Below are positions 8,438-16,827 of a DNA stretch of 53,035 nucleotides, piece by piece. Position 1 is the stretch's first letter. Every line of letters starts with the position of its first letter. The DNA lies in the NCBI RefSeq assembly GCF_010095445.2, contig NZ_WFGV02000044.1:1-53035 (forward strand). Direction: 5' to 3'. A program made the position numbers and the translations under genes. The notes under the pieces were generated by a model. The model saw only the letters and a program-made list of their open reading frames with translations. It did not search any database and was not told the origin of the DNA. Origin of the DNA: Pseudomonas sp. TNT3. GTDB lineage: Bacteria > Pseudomonadota > Gammaproteobacteria > Pseudomonadales > Pseudomonadaceae.

Positions 8438-9517
8438 TTACGGTGCTGCGGGCAACAGAAACCGCGCAATCACTGGCAAGTGATCGGAAATGCGCAACGT
8501 ATCGTCCTGCCTGACCATGGCCTCGACCCGTTTGATTCGCGGGCTGTAGAACAGGTAATCGACCGTCCGGTCCGGGCCGTTCAAGCCCGGATCGTTCGGG
8601 TAATGCGTCAGCCACAGCGCCCGGTCGGCACCGCTGGCCTCGTTGTTGGTGGGGATCATCGGGTATTTGTCCCACAGAAGATGCAGCGCGCTGTCGGCGG
8701 AGTAGGGCGTGCGTTGTTCGTTGGGCAGGCGTTGGAATTGCCCCAACGGCAACAGATTGAAATCACCGCCAATCAGCCAGGGCGTGCCTCGGCTTTCGTA
8801 TCGGTCGAGCACCTTGCCCACGGCGGTCACCTGGTCTTGCAGCGTTTCATCCGGTTGGGTGGCGCGGTCCAGATGCGTATTGAGCGCGGCGATCTGGCCG
8901 CCATCGCTTAGCGGCAGATACGTGACCAGCAGAGCGTTTTTCGGTTTGAACTGACGGCTGATGAAGTTGGCGGGCTCAATGGGCAATTGCAGGCGTTCGG
9001 CGTGTTCGATCTGGTAGCGGCTGAGGGTGGCGAGTTGCCGGCCGACGGCGCCAAAGATGTGGGGCTCGGGAACGAATTCGGCCTTCCAGTCGAACGCGTG
9101 GGCGCTGCAGGGGTAGAGGTCGGCGAGCCGTTCCTGGAGCAGTTTGAGCTGGTTCTGGTAGTCGCTGGCTTTGGCACCGTCATCCAGCTCCTGCAACAGC
9201 ACAATGTCCGGCTGCTCGTCACGGATCACCCGCGCGACTTCATCGAGGCTGAATGCCATGTCCTCCGGCGTGGGATTTTCGTCATTGCCTTGGGCCAGGT
9301 CGTTCCAGAACACATAGCGCTTGCCTGCCAGGTACTGGACGTTCCAGGTCATTATCTTCAGCGCTTGGCCAGGCACCAGCGTGGGGGCCTGTGCGTTGCA
9401 ACTGACGGGCAACATTTCCTTGGCCTCGGGGCGCCAGGTCAGGTTGTAGATCAGCAGGGCGACCAGGGCGATCGCGATCAGCAGGCCCAGCAAGGTGTAG
9501 CGCAGTAGACGGGTCAT
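8438..9517 (-). CDS. Endonuclease/exonuclease/phosphatase (EEP) superfamily protein, membrane-anchored
   Basis: The 359-residue protein begins with one transmembrane segment (about residues 5-25, LLRYTLLGLLIAIALVALLI) followed by a periplasmic EEP fold. The fold's metal and catalytic residues are visible in order: KIMTWNVQYL (Asn), VLLQELDD (Glu), LNTHLD (His), IGGDFNLLP (Asp, Asn) and the C-terminal ISDHLPVIA (Asp-His). These features fit a Mg-dependent phosphodiesterase or phosphatase acting outside the inner membrane. The substrate could be a nucleic acid, phospholipid or sugar phosphate and cannot be assigned. It is monocistronic with REP doublets on both sides. Confidence 0.88.
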   Translation of the reverse strand: MTRLLRYTLLGLLIAIALVALLIYNLTWRPEAKEMLPVSCNAQAPTLVPGQALKIMTWNVQYLAGKRYVFWNDLAQGNDENPTPEDMAFSLDEVARVIRDEQPDIVLLQELDDGAKASDYQNQLKLLQERLADLYPCSAHAFDWKAEFVPEPHIFGAVGRQLATLSRYQIEHAERLQLPIEPANFISRQFKPKNALLVTYLPLSDGGQIAALNTHLDRATQPDETLQDQVTAVGKVLDRYESRGTPWLIGGDFNLLPLGQFQRLPNEQRTPYSADSALHLLWDKYPMIPTNNEASGADRALWLTHYPNDPGLNGPDRTVDYLFYSPRIKRVEAMVRQDDTLRISDHLPVIARFLLPAAP

Positions 9518-9609
9518 GACTCGGCTTTTATCGCGTTACAAAAGATGAGCCCGAGCATAACCGAGCGTCGGGCGTAATCCCAAGGATGTTAGCGTGATCA
9601 CCCGCTCCT

Positions 9610-9742
9610 TGTAGCAGCTGGCGAAGCCTGCGTTCGGCTGCGCAGCAGTCGTAAACGGTATACGCGGTTTGACTGAAAAACCGCGACCACAGATTTCTAC
9701 GACTGCTGCGCAGCCGAACGCAGGCTTCGCCAGCTGCTACAG
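9610..9742. repeat. REP doublet
   Basis: Inverted copies of the family TTGTAGCAGCTGGCGAAGCC...GCGTTCGGCTGCGCAGCAGTCG lie at about 9610-9656 and 9697-9742. The same family recurs at 23077-23210, 26769-26920 and 40137-40270. It sits in the 238-nt gap before the EEP gene; nothing else was recognised there. Confidence 0.9.
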
Positions 9743-9755
9743 GTAGTTTGCGGCG

Positions 9756-10433
9756 TCAGTTACGCGGCCCATCGGTTTTGGCCGGTTGTTCGCTGATCAA
9801 CATGAACAAACGGAACAGCACCACGCTGGTGAACAGTTGCAGGAAACTATGGGCGCTGTCGATCAACAATGAGATGACCGGGTTTTGCGGGTCCGGGTAG
9901 ATCGTCAGTGTCGCGCCCTTGAGTACCCACAACGGGCCCATCACACACAGGATGCACACCAGGATTCTCAGGAAATGTCCCCGTGTCAGGCGCAGGCTTT
10001 CCTTCATGGCGGCAAGCGGGGCCAATCCACGCAGCACCAGCAGGTATTCGCCGAAGGCCAGGGTCACCATCAGCCAGATGCCTGGCAGGAAATAGAGCGA
10101 CAAGCCGAGCAGGATCAGCAGCGTGTTAAGGGCCGTCAGCAGGGCGAAACGCGGCCACAGGGTCGCAGACATTGCCAGCAGGTCACGGGTGCGCGGCGAT
10201 TCGCCACGACTGCGGGCGTCGAGAAACAGGATCAGTGCGGCGGTGTAGAGCGGGTAGATCAACAAACCGACGATCACGCTGATGCCAGGAAAGCTGTCCG
10301 GCTCAGTGGAGTAGTCAACGACTTGTTGCAACAGCGCCTCGAAGATCACCAGCGGCAGGCACAGCCGCACGATCTGGCCCAGATTGCGCTTGAAGAAATA
10401 CAGAGAGTCACGCAGTACATCGAAGGAATTCAT
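9756..10433 (-). CDS. YciC-like integral membrane protein
   Basis: A 225-residue hydrophobic protein with about five to six predicted membrane spans. It opens with MNSFDVLRDSLYFFKRNLGQ and has a central FGEYLLVLRGLAPLAAMKESLRLTRGHFLRI segment; the AxxxSxxLTRG element is typical of the YciC/UPF0259 family. No enzymatic motif is present, and the family's function is not established. It is divergent from the DUF2076 gene, with a 177-nt gap between them. Confidence 0.75.
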   Translation of the reverse strand: MNSFDVLRDSLYFFKRNLGQIVRLCLPLVIFEALLQQVVDYSTEPDSFPGISVIVGLLIYPLYTAALILFLDARSRGESPRTRDLLAMSATLWPRFALLTALNTLLILLGLSLYFLPGIWLMVTLAFGEYLLVLRGLAPLAAMKESLRLTRGHFLRILVCILCVMGPLWVLKGATLTIYPDPQNPVISLLIDSAHSFLQLFTSVVLFRLFMLISEQPAKTDGPRN

Positions 10434-10559
10434 CAGTCGGTATCGCAGATTGAAAGCAGTGGCTCACTTTAACCGATGATGCGCTTGGGGGCGCAAACGT
10501 AAACGTTCGGTAAAGGTCATTGAAACATCCTGTATCAGCCTCCATTACCAGTGAGCAGC

Positions 10560-10568
10560 TTATCCACA
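10560..10568 (+). promoter_or_regulatory. Exact DnaA-box 9-mer
   Basis: TTATCCACA, the consensus DnaA-binding 9-mer, lies 43 nt upstream of the DUF2076 gene start. A single box can be chance or can mark a DnaA-responsive promoter. Confidence 0.35.
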
Positions 10569-10610
10569 GCGGATGAGACGACGAAATTCCCGGCAATCTA
10601 CGAGGTCGCC

Positions 10611-11366
10611 ATGAACAGCGAAGAACAAACCCTGATCGATGGACTGTTTTCCCGGCTGCAGCAGGCCGAAACGGATTCAGCCCCGCGTGACGCTCAGGCC
10701 GAGGCGCGGATCAAGGAACACCTGACTCGCCAGCCCGCAGCAGGCTATTTCATGACCCAGGCGATTCTGGTGCAAGAGGCAGCTCTCAAGAGCCTCGACC
10801 AGCAGAACAAGCAACTCACCCAGCAAGTCCAGCAATTGCAGGCCGAGCTGCAGCAAGCCAAAGCACAGCCCTCAGCACCGGCGAGTGGTGGCTTCCTGTC
10901 GAGCATCTTTGGCGGTGGTTCCCGTGATACGCAGCCCGCGAGCACTCAATCGGCACCGGTTTCGAGCAGTGGAGGCTGGCGTGAGCCGGCGCGTCCTTCG
11001 TTCAATTCGCAGCCCGCTCAGCAAAACTTCGGTGCTGCACCCCCTCAGCAAAATTACGCCGCGCAGCAGCCTGCGGGTGGCAGTTTTCTTGGAGGCGCCC
11101 TGAAAACGGCAGCCGGCGTGGCGGGTGGCGTGATGCTGGCACAAGGCATCAGCAGCCTGTTCAATCACAATCAGCAGCCCGAAGTGGTTGAAGTGATCAA
11201 GGAAGAACCGGCTCAGGTCAACGATCAGAGCGGCGGCGACAATGGTTGGGGCGATGACCAGCGTGTCGCTGACAACAGCGCCAGTGATCAGGGCGGTTAT
11301 GCCGATGCTGATTACAGTGACGACAGTTCGTCATTCTTTGGCGCAGATGACGACTCCTTCGTCTGA
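10611..11366 (+). CDS. DUF2076 domain-containing protein
   Basis: The 251-residue product starts with the DUF2076 helical region (MNSEEQTLIDGLFSRLQQAE, then ARIKEHLTRQPAAGYFMTQAILVQEAALK), followed by a coiled coil rich in Gln at about residues 63-84. Next come a low-complexity Ser/Gln/Pro stretch, a Gly/Ala-rich hydrophobic segment (GGSFLGGALKTAAGVAGGVM) that may contact membranes, and an acidic Asp/Ser tail. I chose the ATG at 10611 because the domain begins exactly there. The family is periplasmic or envelope-associated by repute, but its function is unknown. It appears to be a single gene. Confidence 0.85.
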   Translation: MNSEEQTLIDGLFSRLQQAETDSAPRDAQAEARIKEHLTRQPAAGYFMTQAILVQEAALKSLDQQNKQLTQQVQQLQAELQQAKAQPSAPASGGFLSSIFGGGSRDTQPASTQSAPVSSSGGWREPARPSFNSQPAQQNFGAAPPQQNYAAQQPAGGSFLGGALKTAAGVAGGVMLAQGISSLFNHNQQPEVVEVIKEEPAQVNDQSGGDNGWGDDQRVADNSASDQGGYADADYSDDSSSFFGADDDSFV

Positions 11367-11507
11367 TTCCGTTGCGGCGAGGGGGCAACCTCCCTCGCCG
11401 CATGGCTGATTATTCGCGGAACATTCCTTCGTGCTGGCATACTGGGCTCCCTTTCGGGCCTGGTGCCTGATCCAGCCTGCGCGTCTGCGCGCGAACGAGG
11501 ATGAACG

Positions 11508-11987
11508 GTGAAAAAAATCGCAGTGTTCGCCGATGTCCAGAACCTCTATTACACCGTGCGTCAGGCTTATGGTTGCCACTTCAACTACGCCGCGCTGTGG
11601 GCTGATATCAGCAAGCAGGGCGAGATTGTCGAGGCCTATGCCTACGCGATCGATCGTGGCGACAGCAAACAGCAGCAGTTCCAGCAGATCCTGCGCAACC
11701 TGGGCTTCGTCGTGAAGCTGAAACCCTACATCCAGCGCAGCGACGGCTCGGCCAAGGGTGATTGGGACGTGGGCATCACCCTCGATATCATGGATGCCGC
11801 CGATCACGTCGACGAAGTCGTTTTGGCTTCCGGCGACGGTGATTTCGACATGCTGCTCGAGCGAATCATCAGCAAGCATGGCGTGCAAGCCGTGGCTTAC
11901 GGCGTGCCTGGCCTGACCGCCAATTCGCTGATCCGCGCCGCCAGCCGCTATGTGCCGATCGAAGGCGCATTGCTGCTCAAGAATTGA
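11508..11987 (+). CDS. NYN-domain (LabA/DUF88-type) putative ribonuclease
   Basis: The 159-residue protein is a single NYN (PIN-like) domain. Conserved acidic residues appear in IAVFADVQNLYY (Asp9, Asn12), KGDWDVGITLDIM (Asp pair) and VVLASGDGDFDMLL (the SGDGDF motif), the set that coordinates a metal in this fold. NYN proteins act on RNA or lack catalysis and regulate. The start has a good AACGAGGATGAACG leader. An exonuclease gene starts 22 nt downstream, so the two are probably co-transcribed and may work on the same nucleic-acid substrate; this link is an inference. Confidence 0.87.
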   Translation: MKKIAVFADVQNLYYTVRQAYGCHFNYAALWADISKQGEIVEAYAYAIDRGDSKQQQFQQILRNLGFVVKLKPYIQRSDGSAKGDWDVGITLDIMDAADHVDEVVLASGDGDFDMLLERIISKHGVQAVAYGVPGLTANSLIRAASRYVPIEGALLLKN

Positions 11988-12009
11988 TTTTTACGGAGTT
12001 GAAACAGGT

Positions 12010-12621
12010 TTGGAACGCATAGCAGTCATCGACTTTGAAACCACCGGGATCTCACCGAGCAGCAGTTGCCGGGCCACGGAAATCGCCGTGGTGATCCTTG
12101 AACAGGGGCGCATCGTCGAGCGTTACCAGAGCCTGATGAACGCCGGCGTGCGCGTGCCGGGATTCATCGAACAACTCACCGGCATCAGCAACGCCATGTT
12201 GCGCACCGCACCCTCGGCCGAGAAAGTGATGAACGAGGTCAACGAGTTCGTTGGCATCACGCCTCTGCTGGCGCACAACTCGGCGTTCGACCAGAAGTTC
12301 TGGGATTTCGAGATGGGGCGCATCAAGCGCACCCGCTTGCAGAACTTTGCCTGTTCACTGCTGCTTGCCCGTCGTCTGATGCCGGCGGCGCCGAACCATA
12401 AACTCGGCACCCTCACCACCTTCGCGCAACTGCCCCACACGGGCCAGGCTCACCGGGCCATGGCCGATGCGGAGATGGCGGCCAACCTGACGGCGCACCT
12501 GGCCCAGGAATTACGGCAGAAGCATGGGCTGCGCGAGTTGTCTCACGATTTGCTATGCAGTTTGCAGAAAGTGCCGGCGGCGAAGATCAATGAGCATTTG
12601 AAGCGGCATCGCGGGTTCTGA
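12010..12621 (+). CDS. DEDDh 3'-5' exonuclease (DnaQ-like)
   Basis: A 203-residue stand-alone exonuclease domain. Exo I is IDFETTGIS (Asp, Glu), Exo II is LLAHNSAFDQKFW (Asp) and Exo III is QAHRAMADAEM (His, Asp), so the full DEDDh set is intact. I chose the TTG at 12010, with GGAG 11 nt upstream, because the fold starts at ERIAVIDFE; upstream frame residues look like read-through of the NYN gene. It resembles the epsilon proofreading subunit and RNase T-like proteins but lacks partner-binding extensions. It would remove 3' nucleotides from DNA or RNA, and its pairing with the NYN gene favours RNA. Confidence 0.88.
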   Translation: MERIAVIDFETTGISPSSSCRATEIAVVILEQGRIVERYQSLMNAGVRVPGFIEQLTGISNAMLRTAPSAEKVMNEVNEFVGITPLLAHNSAFDQKFWDFEMGRIKRTRLQNFACSLLLARRLMPAAPNHKLGTLTTFAQLPHTGQAHRAMADAEMAANLTAHLAQELRQKHGLRELSHDLLCSLQKVPAAKINEHLKRHRGF

Positions 12622-12678
12622 CGGGAACAGGGTAAATCTGTTGAACGCTTGATCCCTCGAACTCCCACACCCTGAGCC

Positions 12679-12802
12679 CTGTAGGAGCTGCCGAGTGAAA
12701 CGAGGCTGCGATCTTTTGATCTTGATTTTTAAAGGCAAAATCAAAAGATCGCAGCCTCGTTTCACTCGACAGCTCCTACACAGCTCCTACACAGCTCCTA
12801 CA
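12679..12802. repeat. REP doublet ending in an 11-bp tandem triplication
   Basis: Inverted arms CTGTAGGAGCTGCCGAGTGA...ATCTTTTGAT lie at about 12679-12722 and 12740-12780. The right end is followed by two extra copies of ACAGCTCCTAC, giving three tandem units at 12770-12802. The rest of the 311-nt gap (12622-12932) holds no gene. A TAGAAT -10-like hexamer near 12892 may serve the exporter gene. Confidence 0.9.
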
Positions 12803-12932
12803 TAGTTTCTGCAGGCCGGACAGAGACCATGTTTTCAAAGTGTACCGGTGCGAAAAACCAATTTTGTAACTTATTTTTACCCATTGGCCTTTCTAGAATA
12901 ACCGTTCTTTTGTCTTGCCTTCGAGCTGCCCC

Positions 12933-13859
12933 ATGCCTGGCTTACGTCGCTTCCCCTTACCGTTGATCGCCGCCTTTTTCGCGCTGTACGTGATTTGGGG
13001 TTCGACCTACCTGGTGATTCGAATCGGCGTGGAATACTGGCCGCCGCTGCTGCTCGCCGGTATTCGCTTCGTGATTGCGGGCACGCTGATGTACGCGTTC
13101 CTGCGCTGGCGCGGGGCACCTGCACCGACGTGGGCGCAGTGGAAAGCGGCGGGCATCATCGGAATATTGCTGCTGAGCTGTGGTAACGGTGCGGTCAGTA
13201 TTGCCGAACATACAGGCGTTGCTTCGGGGGTTGCCGCGTTGGCAGTGGCGACGGTGCCCTTGTTTACCTTGCTCTGCGGATACTTCTGGGGCGCGCGAAA
13301 TACCCGTCTCGAATGGGCCGGGATTGTGCTCGGGTTGATCGGCATTGGCATGTTGAACCTCGGCTCCAACCTGCAATCGAGCCCGACGGGCGCAGCGTTG
13401 CTGGTCTTCGCCGCAGCGGCCTGGGCTTTTGGGTCGGTCTGGAGCAGACACCTGCCGTTGCCTCAGGGAGCGATGGCCAGCGCGGTGGAAATGCTGGTGG
13501 GCGGCGTTGTGTTGTTGATCGGCAGCGCCGTGAGCGGCGAACGCCTGGAAAGCCTGCCACCGGTTGAAGGTTGGGTGGCCCTGGCTTATCTGATCTTCTT
13601 CGGCTCGATCATCGCGTTCAACGCGTACATGTACCTGTTGAAAAACGTGCGGCCAGCGGCGGCTACAAGCTATGCCTACGTGAACCCGGCGGTCGCGGTA
13701 TTGCTCGGGATTGTGTTTGTCGGTGAGACCATCGGAATTGAAGAAGCGTTGGCCATGGCCGTGATCATCAGCGCCGTGGTCCTGATCGGGTTGCCGCAGT
13801 GGCGACGGGCTCCGGTCAAACCCGCTGCAGCGGTGCCGACAGAATCCCGCGTGAATTAG
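12933..13859 (+). CDS. EamA-family (DMT) exporter, YedA-like
   Basis: The 308-residue inner-membrane protein has ten hydrophobic segments arranged as two EamA repeats. It opens with FALYVIWGSTYLVIRIGVEYWPP, and the second repeat ends with AYVNPAVAVLLGIVFVGETIG, the signature of YedA/RhaT-type drug/metabolite exporters. The ATG at 12933 fits the first membrane span. The gene is followed 52 nt later by the helicase gene. The substrate is unknown; amino acids or drugs are typical. Confidence 0.88.
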   Translation: MPGLRRFPLPLIAAFFALYVIWGSTYLVIRIGVEYWPPLLLAGIRFVIAGTLMYAFLRWRGAPAPTWAQWKAAGIIGILLLSCGNGAVSIAEHTGVASGVAALAVATVPLFTLLCGYFWGARNTRLEWAGIVLGLIGIGMLNLGSNLQSSPTGAALLVFAAAAWAFGSVWSRHLPLPQGAMASAVEMLVGGVVLLIGSAVSGERLESLPPVEGWVALAYLIFFGSIIAFNAYMYLLKNVRPAAATSYAYVNPAVAVLLGIVFVGETIGIEEALAMAVIISAVVLIGLPQWRRAPVKPAAAVPTESRVN

Positions 13860-13911
13860 GGTAAACTGCGCGGCATTGCACAACCGCGCTGAATTTTCCT
13901 ACGGTAATCCC

Positions 13912-15246
13912 ATGACTTTCGCCACCCTTGGCCTGATCGAACCCTTGCTGCGCTCTCTTGAGACGCTCGGCTACCAGACCCCGACGCCGGTTCAGGCGCA
14001 GGCCATTCCAGCGGTGCTGGCCGGTCGCGACCTGATGGCCGCCGCCCAGACGGGGACAGGCAAGACCGCCGGTTTCGCGCTGCCACTCCTGCAATTGCTG
14101 GCCATGGAAGGGCCGAAAGTGGCGTCAAACTCGGTGCGCGCGCTGATCCTGGTGCCGACTCGTGAATTGGCGGAACAGGTTCACGAAGCCGTGCGTCAGT
14201 ACGCCGAGAATCTGCCGTTGAGCACTTACGCGGTATACGGCGGCGTCAGCATCAACCCGCAGATGATGAAGCTGCGCAAAGGTGTCGACGTGCTGGTGGC
14301 GACCCCGGGTCGTTTGCTCGACCTGTATCGCCAGAAGGCCCTCAAGTTCAATCAGCTGCAAACCCTGATTCTTGACGAAGCTGACCGCATGCTCGATCTG
14401 GGTTTTTCGGAAGAGCTGGGGAATATTTACCGCGTGCTGCCGAAACAACGTCAGACGCTGTTGTTTTCCGCGACGTTCTCCGACGCCATCCGTTTGTTGG
14501 CCGGGCAAATGCTCAACGACCCTCTGACCATCGAGGTCAGCCCGCGCAACGTTGCCGCCAACACGGTCAAGCAGTGGGTGGTGACGGTCGACAAAAAGCG
14601 CAAGCCGGAACTGTTCATCCATTTGCTGCGCAAGGGCAAGTGGAAGCAGGTCCTGGTGTTCGCGAAAACCCGTAACGGCGTGGACGCGCTGGTGGAAAAA
14701 CTCCAGGGCCTGGGCATCAACGCCGACGGCATCCACGGGGATAAACCACAGGCGACGCGCCAGCGCGCACTGGACCGTTTCAAGGCCAGTGAAGTACAGA
14801 TCCTGGTGGCAACCGACGTGGCGGCCCGCGGTCTTGATATCGAAGATTTGCCGTTGGTGGTCAACTTTGACCTGCCGATCGTGGCGGAAGACTACATTCA
14901 CCGCATTGGTCGTACCGGTCGTGCGGGTGCAACCGGGCAGGCGATTTCGCTGGTCTGCGCGGATGAAGTGAATCTGCTGTCGGCCATTGAAACGCTGACG
15001 CGTCAGACATTGCCTCGGCAGGTGGAGCACGATTTTGAACCTGAACACCGCGTGCCGGACACTGATGCCAGCGGTCAGGTCGTGAAGAAACCGAAAAAGC
15101 CGAAGAAGCCAAAAACTTCCGGCGGCGGCAAGCGCAACCTGGGCAAGTGGGTCGAGAGTGGGGATGCTTCGGCGCCGGAACCTTCGATCAAGCCTGTGCG
15201 AAAAGTGCCGGTGTTCAATACCGGGCCGCGTAAGAAGAAGCCTTAA
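13912..15246 (+). CDS. rhlE: DEAD-box RNA helicase, RhlE type
   Basis: A 444-residue protein with the complete DEAD-box set: Q motif TPTPVQ, motif I AQTGTGKT at about 45-52, PTRELA, TPGRL, motif II DEAD at about 155-158, SAT at about 186-188, motif V TDVAARGLD and motif VI HRIGRTGRAG. The short tail is Lys/Pro-rich (KKPKKPKKPK) and basic, typical of RhlE and suited to non-specific RNA binding. RhlE helicases remodel rRNA precursors or assist mRNA decay, often in the cold. Pseudomonas has several paralogues, so the exact one is uncertain. A perfect hairpin follows the stop. Confidence 0.9.
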   Translation: MTFATLGLIEPLLRSLETLGYQTPTPVQAQAIPAVLAGRDLMAAAQTGTGKTAGFALPLLQLLAMEGPKVASNSVRALILVPTRELAEQVHEAVRQYAENLPLSTYAVYGGVSINPQMMKLRKGVDVLVATPGRLLDLYRQKALKFNQLQTLILDEADRMLDLGFSEELGNIYRVLPKQRQTLLFSATFSDAIRLLAGQMLNDPLTIEVSPRNVAANTVKQWVVTVDKKRKPELFIHLLRKGKWKQVLVFAKTRNGVDALVEKLQGLGINADGIHGDKPQATRQRALDRFKASEVQILVATDVAARGLDIEDLPLVVNFDLPIVAEDYIHRIGRTGRAGATGQAISLVCADEVNLLSAIETLTRQTLPRQVEHDFEPEHRVPDTDASGQVVKKPKKPKKPKTSGGGKRNLGKWVESGDASAPEPSIKPVRKVPVFNTGPRKKKP

Positions 15247-15260
15247 TTCGCTGTTTGAGT

Positions 15261-15291
15261 GATCGTTCCCACGCAGAGCGTGGGAACGATC
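15261..15291. terminator. Perfect 14-bp hairpin between convergent genes
   Basis: GATCGTTCCCACGC and its exact complement flank the loop AGA. The GTTCCCACGC...GCGTGGGAAC palindrome is a dispersed repeat common in Pseudomonas. It follows the helicase stop by 14 nt and overlaps the stop codon of the convergent flavoprotein gene, so it probably terminates or insulates both. There is no clear T-tract. Confidence 0.75.
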
Positions 15292-16546
15292 AAAACGCAG
15301 CAGGCTTGCCGCTGCCCTTGAGCCAGTCCACCATCCCCAACCCCGCCGCACGCCCACTGGCGAAACACGCCGTCAGCAAATACCCCCCGGTCGGCGCCTC
15401 CCAATCGAGCATTTCCCCCGCGCAAAAAACGCCAGGCACTTGCTTGAGCATCAAGCGTTCATCCATCGCTTCGAACAACACACCACCCGCACTGCTGATG
15501 GCCTCGTCCAGTGGGCGGGTTTTCACCAGGGTCAGTGGCAGCGCTTTGATCGCTTTGGCCAGCAGTGCCATATCGGCAAACGTCTCAGTCGGTGTGAGTT
15601 CTCGCAATAGCGCCGCTTTGACGCCATCGATCCCGAGCTGACTGTGCAGGTGTTTGGACAGGGAGCGTGAACCCCGTGGTTTATCCAGTGCAGCCTGGAC
15701 TTTATCCACAGGCCGGCCCGGCAACAGGTCCAGGTGAAGGGTCGCTGAGCCGTGCTGATTGATGGCTTCACGGGTCGGAGCCGACAGGGCATAGATCAAG
15801 CTGCCTTCAATCCCGGTCGCGGTAATCACGCATTCGCCAAGCCGCGGGACGTCGTCATTGAGGCCGATGGCGATATTTTTCAGCGGCGCGCCAGCGAATT
15901 TACTGACCATCAAATCACTCCAGGCCTGCACCTCGAAGCCGCAATTGCTCGGCTGCAGAGGCGCCAGTCCGACGCCGAGCTGCTCAAGTGGCAGCATCCA
16001 CGCGCCATCGGAACCCAGGCGCGACCAGCTGCCACCGCCCAGTGCCAGCAAGGTGGCGTCGGGTTTAATGGTTTTTTCGCCTTCGGGGCTGTCGATGCGC
16101 AAGCTGCCGCTGTTGTCCCAGCCCAACCAGCGGTGGCGGGTGTGGATAACTACGCCAGCCTCGCGCAAGCGCTTGAGCCAGGCGCGCAGCAGGGGAGCGG
16201 CTTTCATGTCGGTAGGAAACACGCGGCCCGAACTGCCGACAAAGGTTTCGATGCCCAGATCATGAATCCACTGGCACAAGGCATCAGCACCAAATGAGCG
16301 CAGCAGTGGGGCGATCTGCGGAGCGCGTTCGGCATAACGGGAGAGAAACGCCGGGTAGGCTTCGGAATGGGTGATGTTCATGCCGCCGACCCCGGCCAAC
16401 AGGAATTTTCGCCCTACCGAAGGCATGCCGTCGTACAGGTCGACCTTGATCCCGGCCTGGCTCAGTACTTCGGCCGCCATCAGCCCCGCGGGGCCGCCGC
16501 CGATGATGGCGACATGAGAGGAAGAGGAGGGCGATGGTTTGGTCAT
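15290..16546 (-). CDS. FAD-dependent oxidoreductase of the HI0933/YhiN family
   Basis: The 418-residue flavoprotein begins, at the ATG I prefer (16546), just ahead of the Rossmann motif VAIIGGGPAGLMAAEVLSQAG. Other family marks are the RKFLLAGVGGMNITHSE segment, LALGGGSWSRLGSDG in the middle, and the C-terminal GVFCAGEMLDWEAPTGGYLL FAD-contact motif. Upstream in-frame codons would add 44 residues that overlap REP sequence and look non-coding. The family is conserved but its substrate is not known; it is annotated as an aminoacetone-oxidase-like or NAD(P)/FAD oxidoreductase. Two exact DnaA boxes lie inside the gene. Confidence 0.88.
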   Translation of the reverse strand: MTKPSPSSSSHVAIIGGGPAGLMAAEVLSQAGIKVDLYDGMPSVGRKFLLAGVGGMNITHSEAYPAFLSRYAERAPQIAPLLRSFGADALCQWIHDLGIETFVGSSGRVFPTDMKAAPLLRAWLKRLREAGVVIHTRHRWLGWDNSGSLRIDSPEGEKTIKPDATLLALGGGSWSRLGSDGAWMLPLEQLGVGLAPLQPSNCGFEVQAWSDLMVSKFAGAPLKNIAIGLNDDVPRLGECVITATGIEGSLIYALSAPTREAINQHGSATLHLDLLPGRPVDKVQAALDKPRGSRSLSKHLHSQLGIDGVKAALLRELTPTETFADMALLAKAIKALPLTLVKTRPLDEAISSAGGVLFEAMDERLMLKQVPGVFCAGEMLDWEAPTGGYLLTACFASGRAAGLGMVDWLKGSGKPAAF

Positions 16547-16600
16547 GGCGAGCGCTGCGGTGTGGCGGAATAAGGCGCGCATTCTATCAGCACATATTCC

Positions 16601-16695
16601 CTGTGGGAGCTGGCTTGCCAGCGATAGCAGTCTGTCGGTTATCGAAGATGCTGGATGTGCAACTTTCATCGCTGGCAAGCCAGCTCCCGCAGGGA
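16601..16695. repeat. REP doublet
   Basis: Arms CTGTGGGAGCTGGCTTGCCA (16601 onward) and the inverted copy ending at 16695 surround a loop of about 50 nt. It lies just upstream of the flavoprotein gene, in the 281-nt gap before the deacetylase gene. Confidence 0.88.
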
Positions 16696-16780
16696 GTGGG
16701 GATGGTTCGAAAGCTGATCAAAAAACAACCACCACTTTGCAGGCTATACACATCAAGGCCTGCAGTCCCTTTCACTCAGG

Positions 16781-16825
16781 TTATCCACAGGCAGCTCCAC
16801 AGGCATTGTGGGTAAAGCATCCACA
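16781..16825. promoter_or_regulatory. Cluster of DnaA-box-like 9-mers
   Basis: TTATCCACA (16781-16789) is an exact DnaA box. TGTGGGTAA (16807-16815) is a one-mismatch box on the other strand, and GCATCCACA (16817-16825) is a two-mismatch box. They lie just past the stop codon of the deacetylase gene. Two further exact boxes lie nearby inside the flavoprotein gene (15702-15710 and 16141-16149). No origin or dnaA gene is present, so a titration or accessory binding site is the only plausible role, and chance is not excluded. Confidence 0.4.
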
Positions 16826-16827
16826 GC

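Noticed and set aside
15702..16825. DnaA-box cluster considered as a replication origin
   Set aside because: No dnaA, dnaN, gyrB, parAB or AT-rich unwinding region is near, and two boxes are inside a gene.
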